A stretch of DNA of 64,000 bases from Sediminicola sp040566555 (GCF_040566555.1 NZ_JBEWYP010000005.1:62001-126000); one strand, 5' to 3'; positions 27,725-36,974 are shown, numbered from the stretch's first letter. The notes: generated from the letters alone by a model not told the origin. A program made the numbers and translations.

Positions 27725-29158
27725 ATGAAATCACAAAGTATCCAAGAGCTCTTGAGCGGCAAAAATGTATTACAGGAAGTCACCGTTTTTGGGTGGGTAA
27801 AAACTTTTAGAAGTAACAGGTTCATTGCATTAAACGATGGCTCAACACTCAACAACATTCAATGTGTTGTCAATTTTGAAGATTTTGAAGATGAACTTCT
27901 AAAACAAATATCCACTGGTGCCGCCCTAAAAGTCACCGGAACACTAGTGGAAAGTCAGGGTAAAGGCCAGTCTGTAGAGATTCAGGTCAAAAATGTTGAA
28001 GTTTTAGGATCGGCAGACCCAGAGACTTATCCGATACAACCCAAAAAACATTCCTTGGAATTCCTAAGGGAAAAGGCCCATCTTAGGATTAGGACCAATA
28101 CGTTTAGTGCCGTAATGCGCGTACGTTCTGCCCTATCCTTTGCCATTCACCAATATTTTAGGGAGAACGGGTTTTATTATGTACACACTCCTATTGTAAC
28201 GGGATCCGATGCAGAAGGTGCAGGTGAAATGTTCCGAGTAAGTACCTTGGATGCCAAAAATCCTCCTTTGACAGAAACAGGGGAAGTGGATTATAAAGAA
28301 GATTTCTTTGGCAAGGAAACTAATCTTACCGTATCCGGACAATTGGAGGCCGAAGCCTATGCTATGGCATTGGGCAAGGTCTATACCTTTGGTCCAACCT
28401 TCAGGGCAGAAAATTCGAACACCTCACGACATTTGGCAGAATTTTGGATGGTGGAACCTGAAGTGGCCTTTAATGATCTGGACGCCAACATGGACCTATC
28501 GGAAGATTTCATTAAAAATGTGATCAAATATGTGCTGGAGCATTGCCAAGAGGACCTGCAGTTTTTGGAACAACGCTTGTTGGATGAGGAAAAATCCAAA
28601 CCACAAGCCGAACGCAGTGAAATGGCTCTAATTGAAAAATTAAAGTTTGTCGCGGAGAACAACTTCAAAAGAGTTACCTATACAGAGGCCATAGATATCC
28701 TTAAGAATTGCAAGCCGAACAAAAAGAAAAAATTCAAATATATCATCGATGAATGGGGTGCAGATCTGCAAAGTGAGCACGAACGTTATTTGGTGGAAAA
28801 ACATTTTCAGTGTCCAGTAATCCTTTTTGATTACCCAGCTAAAATTAAGGCCTTCTATATGCGTTTGAACGAAGATGGGAAGACGGTTAGGGCCATGGAT
28901 ATACTTTTCCCTGGGATTGGTGAAATCGTAGGTGGCTCCCAAAGAGAGGAACGCTTGGATGTCCTAAAACAAAAAATCAGTGAGTTGGGCATAGATGAAA
29001 AAGAACTATGGTGGTATTTAGACCTAAGAAAGTTTGGAACGGCAGTTCACAGTGGTTTTGGACTTGGTTTTGAGCGTTTGGTGCTATTTACAACCGGGAT
29101 GGGTAATATTAGGGATGTAATTCCGTTTCCTAGAACACCACAGAATGCGGAATTCTAA
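27725..29158 (+). CDS. asnS: asparaginyl-tRNA synthetase
   Basis: A 477-residue class IIb synthetase that charges tRNA-Asn. The N-terminal OB-fold (VFGWVKTFRSNRFIALNDGS) is followed by the class II core: motif 2 TFRAENSNTSRHLAEFWMVE and motif 3 SGFGLGFERLVLFTTGMGNI, ending RDVIPFPRTPQNAEF. HTPIVTGSDAEGAGEMFRV is typical of AsnS rather than AspS. Length is normal. The next gene, rpoN, begins 41 nt downstream on the same strand. Confidence 0.98.
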   Translation: MKSQSIQELLSGKNVLQEVTVFGWVKTFRSNRFIALNDGSTLNNIQCVVNFEDFEDELLKQISTGAALKVTGTLVESQGKGQSVEIQVKNVEVLGSADPETYPIQPKKHSLEFLREKAHLRIRTNTFSAVMRVRSALSFAIHQYFRENGFYYVHTPIVTGSDAEGAGEMFRVSTLDAKNPPLTETGEVDYKEDFFGKETNLTVSGQLEAEAYAMALGKVYTFGPTFRAENSNTSRHLAEFWMVEPEVAFNDLDANMDLSEDFIKNVIKYVLEHCQEDLQFLEQRLLDEEKSKPQAERSEMALIEKLKFVAENNFKRVTYTEAIDILKNCKPNKKKKFKYIIDEWGADLQSEHERYLVEKHFQCPVILFDYPAKIKAFYMRLNEDGKTVRAMDILFPGIGEIVGGSQREERLDVLKQKISELGIDEKELWWYLDLRKFGTAVHSGFGLGFERLVLFTTGMGNIRDVIPFPRTPQNAEF

Positions 29159-29199
29159 TTGGAATTCTGTAACTTTATAAGAAAGCCTGCAACCCAAAT

Positions 29200-30657
29200 A
29201 TGCTAAAGCAACACTTACAGTTTAAGTTATCACAAAAATTATCTCCACAGCAAATTCAGCTGATGAAGTTAATTCAACTCCCTACGCTTGCCTTTGAACA
29301 ACGTTTGAAACAGGAGCTGGAGGAAAATCCGGCCTTGGAAACGGGAAAGGAGGAAATTGAAAATCAGGAGGATGAATATGATGACATCTATGAGGATGAG
29401 TCCGACAGTGAAAACATAGCTGCTGAGGATATTAATATTGATGAGTATTTGAGTGATGACGAAGTGCCCGATTATCGGACGCAGGCAAACAACTACAGCT
29501 CAGATGATGAGGAACGCACCATTCCCTATGCTGCTGGCATTTCCTTTACCCAGTACCTCATAAATCAGCTGAACACGGTTTACCTAAGTGATGACGAGTG
29601 GGCCATTGCAGAATTCCTGGTAGGAAGTGTAGATGAAAGCGGGTATATCCGCAGGAGCATTTCAGATATTACGGACGACCTTGCCTTTACACAAAACATA
29701 TATACCGACGAAAAAACGGTAGAAAAAATATTGAGGATCGTGCAAGAATTGGATCCTCCAGGAGTTGGAGCCACCAGTTTGGAGGAGTGCCTTATCATTC
29801 AATTAAAAAGAAAAGATCCTACTCCCAATACAGAACTGGCCATTGCCATTTTGGAAAAATCTTTTGAGCAGTTCACCAAAAAGCACTACGCCAAACTTAT
29901 ACAAAAGCACAATGTCTCTGAAGAGACCTTAAAGGAAGCCATTACAGAAATTGAACGCTTAAATCCAAAACCGGGCGGTTCCTATTCTGGAAATACCAGA
30001 ATGATAGAACATATTGTTCCCGATTTTTCCATAAGAATAGTAGATGGCGAACTGGAACTTACCCTAAATGGCAGGAACGCCCCCGAACTACACGTGTCCA
30101 GGGAATACAATAATATGCTCGAAGGCTACAAGAACGCCAAGGACAAATCCAAGTCACAAAAGGATACTGTCATGTTCATCAAACAGAAGTTGGATGCCGC
30201 CAAATGGTTTATAGATGCTATTAAACAAAGGCAGCAAACACTTTATGTGACGATGAATTCCATCATGAACTATCAAAAGGAATTTTTCCTTACAGGAGAC
30301 GAACGCAAGTTGCGCCCAATGATCCTTAAAGATATTGCCGATGAGATAGGAATGGATGTCTCAACAGTCTCCAGGGTTGCCAATAGCAAGTATGTGGACA
30401 CCCCATATGGAACTAGGTTGATCAAGGATTATTTTTCAGAATCCATGAAAAATGAACAAGGGGAAGATGTCTCTACCAAGGAAATCAAAAAAATCTTGGA
30501 AACCGTTATTGGGGAGGAAACAAAGAGGAAACCTTTGACCGATGACAAATTAGCGGCCATTCTAAAGGATAAGGGGTACCCTATCGCCAGGAGGACCGTA
30601 GCCAAATACAGGGAACAATTGGGCATCCCGGTAGCAAGGATGAGAAAGGAAATATAA
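29200..30657 (+). CDS. rpoN: RNA polymerase sigma-54 factor
   Basis: 485 residues. Region I (LSQKLSPQQIQLMKLIQLPT, LKQELEENPALE) contacts enhancer-binding ATPases. A very acidic region II follows (about 45-110, rich in Asp/Glu), then the core-binding domain. The helix-turn-helix (DIADEIGMDVSTVSRVANSK) precedes the RpoN box ARRTVAKYREQL that reads the -24 element. No enhancer-binding protein is seen in this window. It overlaps the next gene by one base (TAATG), so the two are translationally coupled. Confidence 0.97.
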   Translation: MLKQHLQFKLSQKLSPQQIQLMKLIQLPTLAFEQRLKQELEENPALETGKEEIENQEDEYDDIYEDESDSENIAAEDINIDEYLSDDEVPDYRTQANNYSSDDEERTIPYAAGISFTQYLINQLNTVYLSDDEWAIAEFLVGSVDESGYIRRSISDITDDLAFTQNIYTDEKTVEKILRIVQELDPPGVGATSLEECLIIQLKRKDPTPNTELAIAILEKSFEQFTKKHYAKLIQKHNVSEETLKEAITEIERLNPKPGGSYSGNTRMIEHIVPDFSIRIVDGELELTLNGRNAPELHVSREYNNMLEGYKNAKDKSKSQKDTVMFIKQKLDAAKWFIDAIKQRQQTLYVTMNSIMNYQKEFFLTGDERKLRPMILKDIADEIGMDVSTVSRVANSKYVDTPYGTRLIKDYFSESMKNEQGEDVSTKEIKKILETVIGEETKRKPLTDDKLAAILKDKGYPIARRTVAKYREQLGIPVARMRKEI

Positions 30658-31262
30658 TGAGGGCCTTTTATCAGCTAATCTCGTATTTGTTCCATCCTTT
30701 ATTTATTCCTATTGGAGGCACATTGATGTACTTCATTATCACCCCCAAATACACCCCCTTGGAAATGCAGAGTGGGAATATCCTTCCCATTTTTATTCTT
30801 ACGGTAATCATCCCCATCATTTGCTATTTCATTTTGAGGAATCTAGGAATGGTCACCTCCGTTTTTATGCCCACCATCCAGGAACGCAAATACACGCTCT
30901 ATATAAGCATATCCTTGCTTTTGATGATAGTATACAAGGTAATCCCCAATAATTACTCCAGTGAGCTCTTTTACTTCTTTTTTGGGCTTATAACGGCAGC
31001 CTTGTCCTGCCTTTTGCTATTGTTCTTCAAATTTAAGAGCAGTGTGCACCTAATGGGAATGGGCAGCTTATTGATGTACCTCATAAGCCTTAGCATTCAT
31101 TTTGAGATAAACGTGGTGATAGCCATAAGCGCCTTGACTTTGGCGACGGGACTAGTGGCCACCTCAAGACTGTACTTAAGGGCGCATAGCCGGTCAGAAT
31201 TATTTGTCGGATTTTTAATCGGGACTATTACCCAATTAATGACCTTGAAATTCTGGTTATAA
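30657..31262 (+). CDS. integral membrane protein, remotely PAP2-like
   Basis: 201 residues with about six membrane helices. The segment SRLYLRAHSRSELFVGFLIG resembles the second half of a PAP2 lipid-phosphatase signature (SR...H....+..G...G), but the first part (KxxxxxxRP, PSGH) is not clear: KFKSSVHLMG is the nearest. It is probably a divergent, perhaps inactive, PAP2-like protein. It is coupled to rpoN by a TAATG overlap, and its stop overlaps the stop of the opposing porin-like gene in a shared TTATAA. Confidence 0.7.
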   Translation: MRAFYQLISYLFHPLFIPIGGTLMYFIITPKYTPLEMQSGNILPIFILTVIIPIICYFILRNLGMVTSVFMPTIQERKYTLYISISLLLMIVYKVIPNNYSSELFYFFFGLITAALSCLLLLFFKFKSSVHLMGMGSLLMYLISLSIHFEINVVIAISALTLATGLVATSRLYLRAHSRSELFVGFLIGTITQLMTLKFWL

Positions 31263-31946
31263 AATATAAAAAATGATTCCTATCCGAAGAGGTTTCACCT
31301 CTATAGGCTCCATGGTATCCAGAACAACACCATCTTCCAATAGTCTACTGAGGGCATAATAAATATGTATGTTCCATGTGTTATAGCCAACATTGAACAT
31401 TAGGCCATATTGCAGCTTTTTGATGTCGGGATTGGAAAATCCGGTCTTCCCCGTATCGTCAACAAACTTAGACCTGCCTTCAAATATATATCCCAGTTTC
31501 CCCCCGGCGTAAACACGCCAAAATTTATAATCTGTTGCATTGGAGTTTCTCCATCTTATTTCAAGTGGAAATTCGATAACGTGGGTCTCTAACTTGCTCC
31601 GTTTAAAATCATCACTGGAAGTAAGGCCAGAATATGATATTTCTCCATTGACCTCTGCTGCAAAAAGATTGGTATAATATGAATTGAGGGCATAGCCCAC
31701 TCCAATTCCAAGACCAAAGTTTCGGTCGTCATTCAAGGGAATATCTTTGATAATCCCTCCCATGATCCCATAGGAAAGATTCCTTTGTGTTATGTCCGTT
31801 GGCTTATTGAGCAACAAATTGTACGTAACACCCAGATAAAACTGATCCTCCAGGTAATTTTCGTCCACCGGAGCGCTCGCAGGAGGCTCTTGGGACCAAC
31901 CCTGGACCGCGATAGTACCCATCAGAAATAACATTACATACTTCAT
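31257..31946 (-). CDS. porin-family outer-membrane beta-barrel protein (PorT-like)
   Basis: About 229 residues from MKYVMLFLMGTIAVQGWSQ, a clear signal peptide. The body shows eight or so amphipathic strands (FYLGVTYNLLL, GLGIGVGYALNSYYT, VIEFPLEIRWR, WRVYAGGKLGYIFEG, LMFNVGYNTWNIHIYYAL) and ends LRIGIIFYIL, as in the PorT / OMP_b-brl_2 family. I chose the Met at 31946 (31949 is adjacent) because the longer frame to 31994 runs into the terminator of the upstream exbD gene. The function is unknown; it is not clearly the gliding/T9SS protein itself. Confidence 0.78.
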   Translation of the reverse strand: MKYVMLFLMGTIAVQGWSQEPPASAPVDENYLEDQFYLGVTYNLLLNKPTDITQRNLSYGIMGGIIKDIPLNDDRNFGLGIGVGYALNSYYTNLFAAEVNGEISYSGLTSSDDFKRSKLETHVIEFPLEIRWRNSNATDYKFWRVYAGGKLGYIFEGRSKFVDDTGKTGFSNPDIKKLQYGLMFNVGYNTWNIHIYYALSRLLEDGVVLDTMEPIEVKPLRIGIIFYIL

Positions 31947-31977
31947 CATATGAACCTTGTAAAAGTAAGATAAGATA

Positions 31978-32011
31978 TAAAAAAAACGCTCCAAATTTAC
32001 TTTGGAGCGCT
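31978..32011 (-). terminator. terminator of the exbB-exbD operon
   Basis: On the minus strand AGCGCTCCAAA pairs with TTTGGAGCGTT, followed by a run of T, 28 nt past the last exbD stop. Confidence 0.85.
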
Positions 32012-32039
32012 TTGATCTATAAACTAATAATTTTTAAGC

Positions 32040-32522
32040 TTACTGTAAATTTCTGAAAGCATCACCCTCAAATGTGGTGTAGTTCACTTTCAGGGCATTC
32101 ACTTTTCTTAATTCTAATTTGATATCGGATATGATACCCATATTGGCATTTTTGTCCACTTTAAGTGCAGTGGTAAGTACATTTTGCAATTCTTGAGGCT
32201 TTTTGGCCCTTTCAGCTAAAATATAATCCCCAACTTCCGAAGCACTGGCAAATTTATCGTTCAATTGAATCTTTGATTCTTTCCCATAAACTTTTTCGTA
32301 CTCACGGGTTGGTTTCCCAACATAGATATAGATTACCCTATCCTTCTTCTCCAATTTCTTGATCTCAGAAGCATTTGGCAATGTATTCTCCACTTTCAAT
32401 GTACTATCTTTCATAACGGTCACCGTCATAAAGAAGAACAACAACATGAAAACAATATCCGGAAGTGAAGCTGTGTTCACTGCTGGTAAAGCAGCATCCT
32501 TTTTCTTATTGAATTTTGACAT
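32040..32522 (-). CDS. exbD: ExbD/TolR family protein (second copy)
   Basis: 160 residues with one membrane helix near the N-terminus: ASLPDIVFMLLFFFMTVTVM, where Asp22 is the proton-pathway acid. A periplasmic alpha/beta domain follows (KKDRVIYIYVGKPTREYE, NVLTTALKVDKNANMGIISD). It couples the proton motive force via ExbB to TonB-type transport. It is last in the operon exbB-X-exbD-exbD and starts 21 nt after the first exbD. Confidence 0.93.
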   Translation of the reverse strand: MSKFNKKKDAALPAVNTASLPDIVFMLLFFFMTVTVMKDSTLKVENTLPNASEIKKLEKKDRVIYIYVGKPTREYEKVYGKESKIQLNDKFASASEVGDYILAERAKKPQELQNVLTTALKVDKNANMGIISDIKLELRKVNALKVNYTTFEGDAFRNLQ

Positions 32523-32543
32523 TTTATATTGTTTTAGTTCTCT

Positions 32544-33170
32544 TTAGTTAGACGTCGCAGTTTCCGCCTCAGATAATTTCTGTGGAAACAGATCCTGGAT
32601 TTTTGCTACCCTCTCCTTTAACTCATCACGCACAGCGGATGGTGTCTCTGGGTTTAGATACAAGGCTTCCATTTCTGTGAAATCCCTCTTATACAATCTC
32701 TGCGCTTCTCTATTACGCAAGTCATTATATGCTCCTACCAATTCGTTCTGTACAGTAATGTACGTTCCGTACTTGGTTTCCCTATCATTCTTTAAAGAAA
32801 TAATAGCCTTAGTAGGATTATCAGAAGAAGCGGCATCTCTTTTCCCTTTACAGTAGCTACAGTATTCAGGTGTACCAGAAGCAGCGCCTCCGTTATCCAA
32901 GAAAGCTACGGCTTTCTTTCTAAGGTCCTTAATATTGGTCAATTCATTCTCAACCAATAACTGGCCATTTCTGTTGATGTTAACCGTAAAGATATTCCTT
33001 TCCTTAATAATCGGCGGTTCTTCTGTAGGCGGCTCTATCGGTGGCAACATACGATCCAAACCTGCATCTGTTTCAATAGTGGTAGTCACTAGGAAAAAGA
33101 TAAGTAACAAGAACGCAATGTCTGCCATAGAACCGGCATTAACCTCTGGTGGTGCTCCTCTTCTTGGCAT
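32544..33170 (-). CDS. exbD: ExbD/TolR family protein with extended periplasmic domain
   Basis: 208 residues, about 60 longer than typical ExbD. The N-terminus PRRGAPPEVNAGSMADIAFL has the proton-pathway Asp17 at the start of the only membrane helix. The periplasmic part contains an insertion with a CxxC pair (PEYCSYCKGKRD, Cys104 and Cys107) that usual ExbD proteins lack, and a longer C-terminal helix. The proline-rich stretch PPIEPPTEEPP follows the membrane helix. It is third in the operon, and its ExbB partner is encoded two genes upstream. Confidence 0.92.
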   Translation of the reverse strand: MPRRGAPPEVNAGSMADIAFLLLIFFLVTTTIETDAGLDRMLPPIEPPTEEPPIIKERNIFTVNINRNGQLLVENELTNIKDLRKKAVAFLDNGGAASGTPEYCSYCKGKRDAASSDNPTKAIISLKNDRETKYGTYITVQNELVGAYNDLRNREAQRLYKRDFTEMEALYLNPETPSAVRDELKERVAKIQDLFPQKLSEAETATSN

Positions 33171-33182
33171 AACTATATAATT

Positions 33183-33626
33183 TTATTTACTAAACATTTT
33201 TTTGATTCCAGGAACGATCATCAAGAGAACAGCTACAGCGGTCAGGATGAAAAACACATTCAATCCCATACCTATTGTTCTAACTGTACCTTCCGTTGTT
33301 GGAATACCTTTGTTGGCCATTTCGGTAAGATCTACATCGGTACCTGTTGCCAATCCGTAAGAAACAGCAACTACCAATAATAAACCACCTAGGGCGAACA
33401 ACGCTTTCTTCATATTATCAGGAGTAGTCAACAAGTTTTTAAGTGCAAAAACAACACTAAAAACAATTGCTATCCCCAATAGGATGTAAGTAATTATGAA
33501 CATCAAGTTCATAGGCGTACTATTTACCGCCTCTGAAGCCGGCATATCTGCACTAGGCAACTGGAACCATAACAAGGCACCAATTAAGCTTAGGGCAACC
33601 AATATATATTTTAATATTTTGTGCAT
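33183..33626 (-). CDS. membrane protein of unknown function in the exb operon
   Basis: 147 residues with four predicted helices (about 5-22, 42-62, 72-92, 117-140) and a short loop ending in a lysine-rich tail (PGIKKMFSK). No motif was recognised. It lies between exbB and the first exbD (26 nt and 12 nt apart), so it is very likely an operon member and may be an accessory subunit of the ExbBD motor. The position is like that of uncharacterised proteins in other Flavobacteriia exb operons. Confidence 0.75.
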   Translation of the reverse strand: MHKILKYILVALSLIGALLWFQLPSADMPASEAVNSTPMNLMFIITYILLGIAIVFSVVFALKNLLTTPDNMKKALFALGGLLLVVAVSYGLATGTDVDLTEMANKGIPTTEGTVRTIGMGLNVFFILTAVAVLLMIVPGIKKMFSK

Positions 33627-33652
33627 AACGCTTTCTGTATTAGGGGTGCGAC

Positions 33653-34441
33653 TTATTTTTTGTGATCTACCAACATATCAATCAAAGCGATTGATGAATC
33701 TTCCATATCATTAACAATACCATCGATCTTAGCGATGATGTAGTTATAGAAGATTTGAAGGATGATCGCAGTGATCAAACCAAATACCGTTGTCAATAAC
33801 GCCACCTGAATATCACCAGCAATAAGGGAAGCACTTAAGTTACCTACTGCAGCAATCTTTTGGAAGGCCTGAATCATACCAATTACAGTTCCCATGAAAC
33901 CAAGCATCGGTGCAACAGCGATAAATAAAGACAACCAAGAAACGTTTTTCTCTAATTGGCCCATTTGAACACCACCGTAAGCAACTACAGCTTTTTCAGC
34001 AGACTCTACACCCTCTCCAGCTCTGTCCAATCCTTGGTAGAATATAGAAGCAACCGGTCCTTTGGTATTTCTACAAACTTCCTTAGCAGCTTCAACACCA
34101 CCGGAAGCTAAAGCATCTTCTACGCTTTGCTTAAGTTTTGTTGTGTTGGTGCTAGCAAGATTTAAGAAAATAATTCTTTCAATAGCTACTGCCAAACCTA
34201 AAATCAAACATAAAAGAACGATACCCATAAATCCGGCACCACCTTGAATAAACTGTTCTTTCAATACTTGAGTAAAGCCTTTTTCTACTTCTGCAGGAGC
34301 TTCATCTTGTAACATTACTGCTGTTGTAGCAATTGACGATAGGTTTGAAACCAACGCTGTTGCTCCAGCTTTTGCATTTACGGTATTTGTGCTTAGTACA
34401 AACAACCCGGCCATGGCCAGGATAGAGAATAATCTTTTCAT
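33653..34441 (-). CDS. exbB: MotA/TolQ/ExbB proton channel protein
   Basis: 262 residues. A signal-like N-terminal helix (about 1-24) is followed by a periplasmic stretch, then the ExbB core with three membrane helices: FMGIVLLCLILGLAVAIERI, SLFIAVAPMLGFMGTVIGMI and GLITAIILQIFYNYIIA. The conserved APMLGFMGTVIGMIQAF motif holds the Thr/Pro pore residues. It forms the stator of the TonB-type energy transducer with the two ExbD proteins. It is first gene of the four-gene operon; the region before it holds tRNA-Ser. Confidence 0.93.
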   Translation of the reverse strand: MKRLFSILAMAGLFVLSTNTVNAKAGATALVSNLSSIATTAVMLQDEAPAEVEKGFTQVLKEQFIQGGAGFMGIVLLCLILGLAVAIERIIFLNLASTNTTKLKQSVEDALASGGVEAAKEVCRNTKGPVASIFYQGLDRAGEGVESAEKAVVAYGGVQMGQLEKNVSWLSLFIAVAPMLGFMGTVIGMIQAFQKIAAVGNLSASLIAGDIQVALLTTVFGLITAIILQIFYNYIIAKIDGIVNDMEDSSIALIDMLVDHKK

Positions 34442-34520
34442 TTCTTTGAAACTTAAAATTAGTTAGTTAATAGGGTTAAAGATAAAAAAAATTTGTGATT
34501 AAAAAATTAAAACTTAAAAG

Positions 34521-34608
34521 CAGAGAGGAAGGGATTCGAACCCTCGATACCCTTTTGGGGTATACACACTTTCCAGGCGTGCGCCTTCGACCACTCGGCC
34601 ACCTCTCT
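34521..34608 (-). tRNA. tRNA-Ser (anticodon GGA)
   Basis: A class II tRNA with a long variable arm (TATACCCCAAAAGGGTAT). The acceptor is AGAGAGG/CCTCTCT, the anticodon loop CTGGAAA carries GGA, and the T arm is GGGTTCGAATCCC. The discriminator is G, as expected for serine, and CCA is not encoded. Confidence 0.93.
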
Positions 34609-34674
34609 ATTCCTTTGTTTTAGGGAGGCCAAATAACAAAAAAATAATTAGTAAAAGAAATTAAATCAGTTAAT

Positions 34675-35703
34675 TTATTGCATTTCCCCTCTCAGCGAAG
34701 TTTCAAATATGGTTTTGAACAACTTAGCGGAAACATTGCTCCCCAGGAGATACATCAGTTTGGTAATGGCCGCCTCCGTTGTAATATCCTTACCATTAAT
34801 AAGTTGCAGTTTTTGCAAATGTTCACTGGTTTCATATTGACCCATAATTACACTTCCTCCCGAGCATTGGGTAACGTTTACAATATGCAGACCGCCATCA
34901 ATTGCATCCTTTAAATCTTGCAGCAACCACTCATCTGTTGGGGCATTTCCTGCTCCATATGTTTCCAAAACCAATGCTTTTAGCCCTGGAATTTTCAAAA
35001 TACTTTGCAAAACGGATCTGTTTAACCCTGGAAAAAGTTTTAAGATAGCCACATTATCGTCCATTTTTTTATGGACAATGAACTTTTTATTTCTATTTCC
35101 CACCCATAAATGGTCATAGTGAACCTTTAAATGCACTCCAGATTCCGCCAGTTCGGGATAATTCAAGGATCCAAATGCCTCAAAATGCTCCGCATTGAAC
35201 TTGGTGGTCCTATTGGCCCTGTATAACTTATATTCAAAATAAAGACAAACTTCTTTGATCACGGGTCCAGAACCATTTTGCAAGGCCGCAATTTGAATGG
35301 AGGTGATCAAATTCTCTTTGGCATCTGTCCGCAAATCCCCAATGGGCAATTGGGATCCGGTGAAAATCACAGGCTTGGCCAAATGCTCCAACATATAGCT
35401 AAGTGCCGAGGAGGTGTAGCTCATAGTGTCACTTCCATGTAAAACTACAAAGCCGTCATAATTTGCATAATGCTCTTCTATAATTGTTGCTATGGAAACC
35501 CAATGTGTGATATTCATGTTTGATGAATCTATCGGGGTGTCAAAGGAGACGCTATCAATGCTACAATCCAACTGACTCAATTCCGGGATATGCTTTTCCA
35601 ATTTTTTAAAATTGAAGGCCTTCAGGGCGCCAGTGCTATAGTCTTTGACCATACCAATGGTACCTCCGGTGTAGATCAACATGATCTTGGTTTTATCTTC
35701 CAT
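34675..35703 (-). CDS. ansA: type I L-asparaginase
   Basis: A 342-residue cytoplasmic asparaginase (Asn to Asp + NH3). No signal peptide is present. First nucleophile motif: IYTGGTIGMVKD. Second: VVLHGSDTMSYTSSAL, with the Thr-Asp pair. The catalytic Lys lies in RTDAKENL. The arrangement and cytosolic location match E. coli AnsA-type enzymes. The tatD gene lies 15 nt upstream on the same strand, so the two probably form an operon. Confidence 0.94.
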   Translation of the reverse strand: MEDKTKIMLIYTGGTIGMVKDYSTGALKAFNFKKLEKHIPELSQLDCSIDSVSFDTPIDSSNMNITHWVSIATIIEEHYANYDGFVVLHGSDTMSYTSSALSYMLEHLAKPVIFTGSQLPIGDLRTDAKENLITSIQIAALQNGSGPVIKEVCLYFEYKLYRANRTTKFNAEHFEAFGSLNYPELAESGVHLKVHYDHLWVGNRNKKFIVHKKMDDNVAILKLFPGLNRSVLQSILKIPGLKALVLETYGAGNAPTDEWLLQDLKDAIDGGLHIVNVTQCSGGSVIMGQYETSEHLQKLQLINGKDITTEAAITKLMYLLGSNVSAKLFKTIFETSLRGEMQ

Positions 35704-35717
35704 TTCCTTACTTCTTA

Positions 35718-36485
35718 TTATATCCCAAAAATAGCTTTGGAGTTGGCCGTTGTAATTTCGGCAATTTCTTCTTCACTTCTTTTATAGATTCCCGAAAGCT
35801 TTTCCACTACGTTGATAAGGTACGCACTCTCATTTCTTTTCCCACGATAGGGAACGGGCGCCAAATAAGGTGAGTCCGTCTCCAAAACAATGTGTTTGGG
35901 GTCTATCTGGTCCAAGAAGATGTCTATTTTCCCATTTTTAAAGGTCACCACGCCCCCAATTCCCAATTTCATATTAAATCCAATAGCTCTTTGCGCCTGT
36001 TGGTAATCGCCGGCAAAACAGTGGAAGATACCAAAAAGATCATCCCCTCTCTCGCCTTCCAACACCTCAAAAATCTCATCAAAGGCATCCCTACAGTGGA
36101 TGACAATGGGCAATTTGTGTTTTTTTGCCAGTTGGATCTGAAATTTAAAGGCTTCCTGTTGCTCCTTCAAAAAGGTTTTATCCCAATAAAGGTCGATTCC
36201 GATTTCCCCTACCGCATAAAACTTGTGGGTGGACAACATCTCCTCCACATGCTCCAATTCTTCATTAAAGTTTTCCTTTACATGGGTGGGATGTAGGCCC
36301 GTCATAAGATAGATATTGTCCGGATACGCTTTTTCCAACGCCAACATGGAGGCCGTATATGAAGAATCTATGGCCGGGATAAAAAATCGTTTTACCCCTA
36401 GATCCATGGCATTTTTTATGACCTTCTCCCTATCCTCATCAAAAGCCTCACTATATAAATGTGTATGTGTATCTGTAAGTATCAT
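35718..36485 (-). CDS. tatD: TatD-family metal-dependent DNase/hydrolase
   Basis: A 255-residue TIM-barrel hydrolase. Metal and active-site motifs: DTHTHLYSEAFD, VGEIGIDLYWDKT, VIHCRDAFDEIFEVL, GIFHCFAGD and LETDSPYLAPVPYRGKRNE. The family has 3'-5' exonuclease or D-aminoacyl-tRNA-type activities in quality control; the exact substrate is not set here. It is divergent from the retropepsin-like gene with only 36 nt between the starts, and is followed by ansA. Confidence 0.94.
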   Translation of the reverse strand: MILTDTHTHLYSEAFDEDREKVIKNAMDLGVKRFFIPAIDSSYTASMLALEKAYPDNIYLMTGLHPTHVKENFNEELEHVEEMLSTHKFYAVGEIGIDLYWDKTFLKEQQEAFKFQIQLAKKHKLPIVIHCRDAFDEIFEVLEGERGDDLFGIFHCFAGDYQQAQRAIGFNMKLGIGGVVTFKNGKIDIFLDQIDPKHIVLETDSPYLAPVPYRGKRNESAYLINVVEKLSGIYKRSEEEIAEITTANSKAIFGI

Positions 36486-36501
36486 GCCGCAAAAATAGCC
36501 T

Positions 36502-36509
36502 TATCTTTG
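36502..36509 (+). promoter_or_regulatory. -7 element TATCTTTG of the retropepsin-like gene
   Basis: A perfect TAnnTTTG match 12 nt before the ATG, so the leader would be under 10 nt. It lies in the 36-nt divergent gap with tatD. Confidence 0.55.
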
Positions 36510-36521
36510 CCAAAAAAATAA

Positions 36522-36974
36522 ATGAAAAGCCTCAAAAAGTTTTTAAAAGGCAAAAACTATATTCAGGTGCCGTTAGATCTAACTGCAACAGACCACTTTG
36601 AGATCATTGCCAAGATCAATGGCATCACCGGTAGATTTATTTTGGATACAGGCGCTTCCAATACTTGCGTCGGACTTGATAAAATTGAATATTTTGAACT
36701 GGTTTCCAAGAACTCCAAAATTAAGGCCGCAGGGGCTGGAGCCACCAATATGGAGACCCAAATTTCCACCAAGAACACTATTGAAATTGGGCAATGGTCC
36801 CAAGAGAAGGTGAAGCTCGTCCTTTTTGATTTGGTCCACGTGAACGAAGCTTTGATATCCCACAATGCACAACCTGTTGATGGGGTGGTTGGGGCCGACG
36901 TCCTAAAGAAGGGGAAAGCCATTATAGATTACGACAAAAAGTGCATCTATCTAAAACAAAAAAGCCCGAAGTAG
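36522..36974 (+). CDS. retropepsin-like aspartic protease (clan AA)
   Basis: A 150-residue single-domain protein of retropepsin fold that would act as a dimer. The catalytic motif is RFILDTGASNTCV (Asp42), followed by the flap region and a second-strand hydrophobic motif PVDGVVGADVLKKGKAIIDY, which is the conserved G-x-D-x-L element. No signal peptide is present, so it is cytoplasmic. Substrates of the bacterial members are poorly known. It has its own promoter, and its terminator is shared with the opposing odh genes. Confidence 0.88.
   Translation: MKSLKKFLKGKNYIQVPLDLTATDHFEIIAKINGITGRFILDTGASNTCVGLDKIEYFELVSKNSKIKAAGAGATNMETQISTKNTIEIGQWSQEKVKLVLFDLVHVNEALISHNAQPVDGVVGADVLKKGKAIIDYDKKCIYLKQKSPK

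Noticed and set aside
31947..31994. The longer start of the porin-like gene
   Set aside because: The extra N-terminal residues overlap the upstream terminator and hide the signal peptide.
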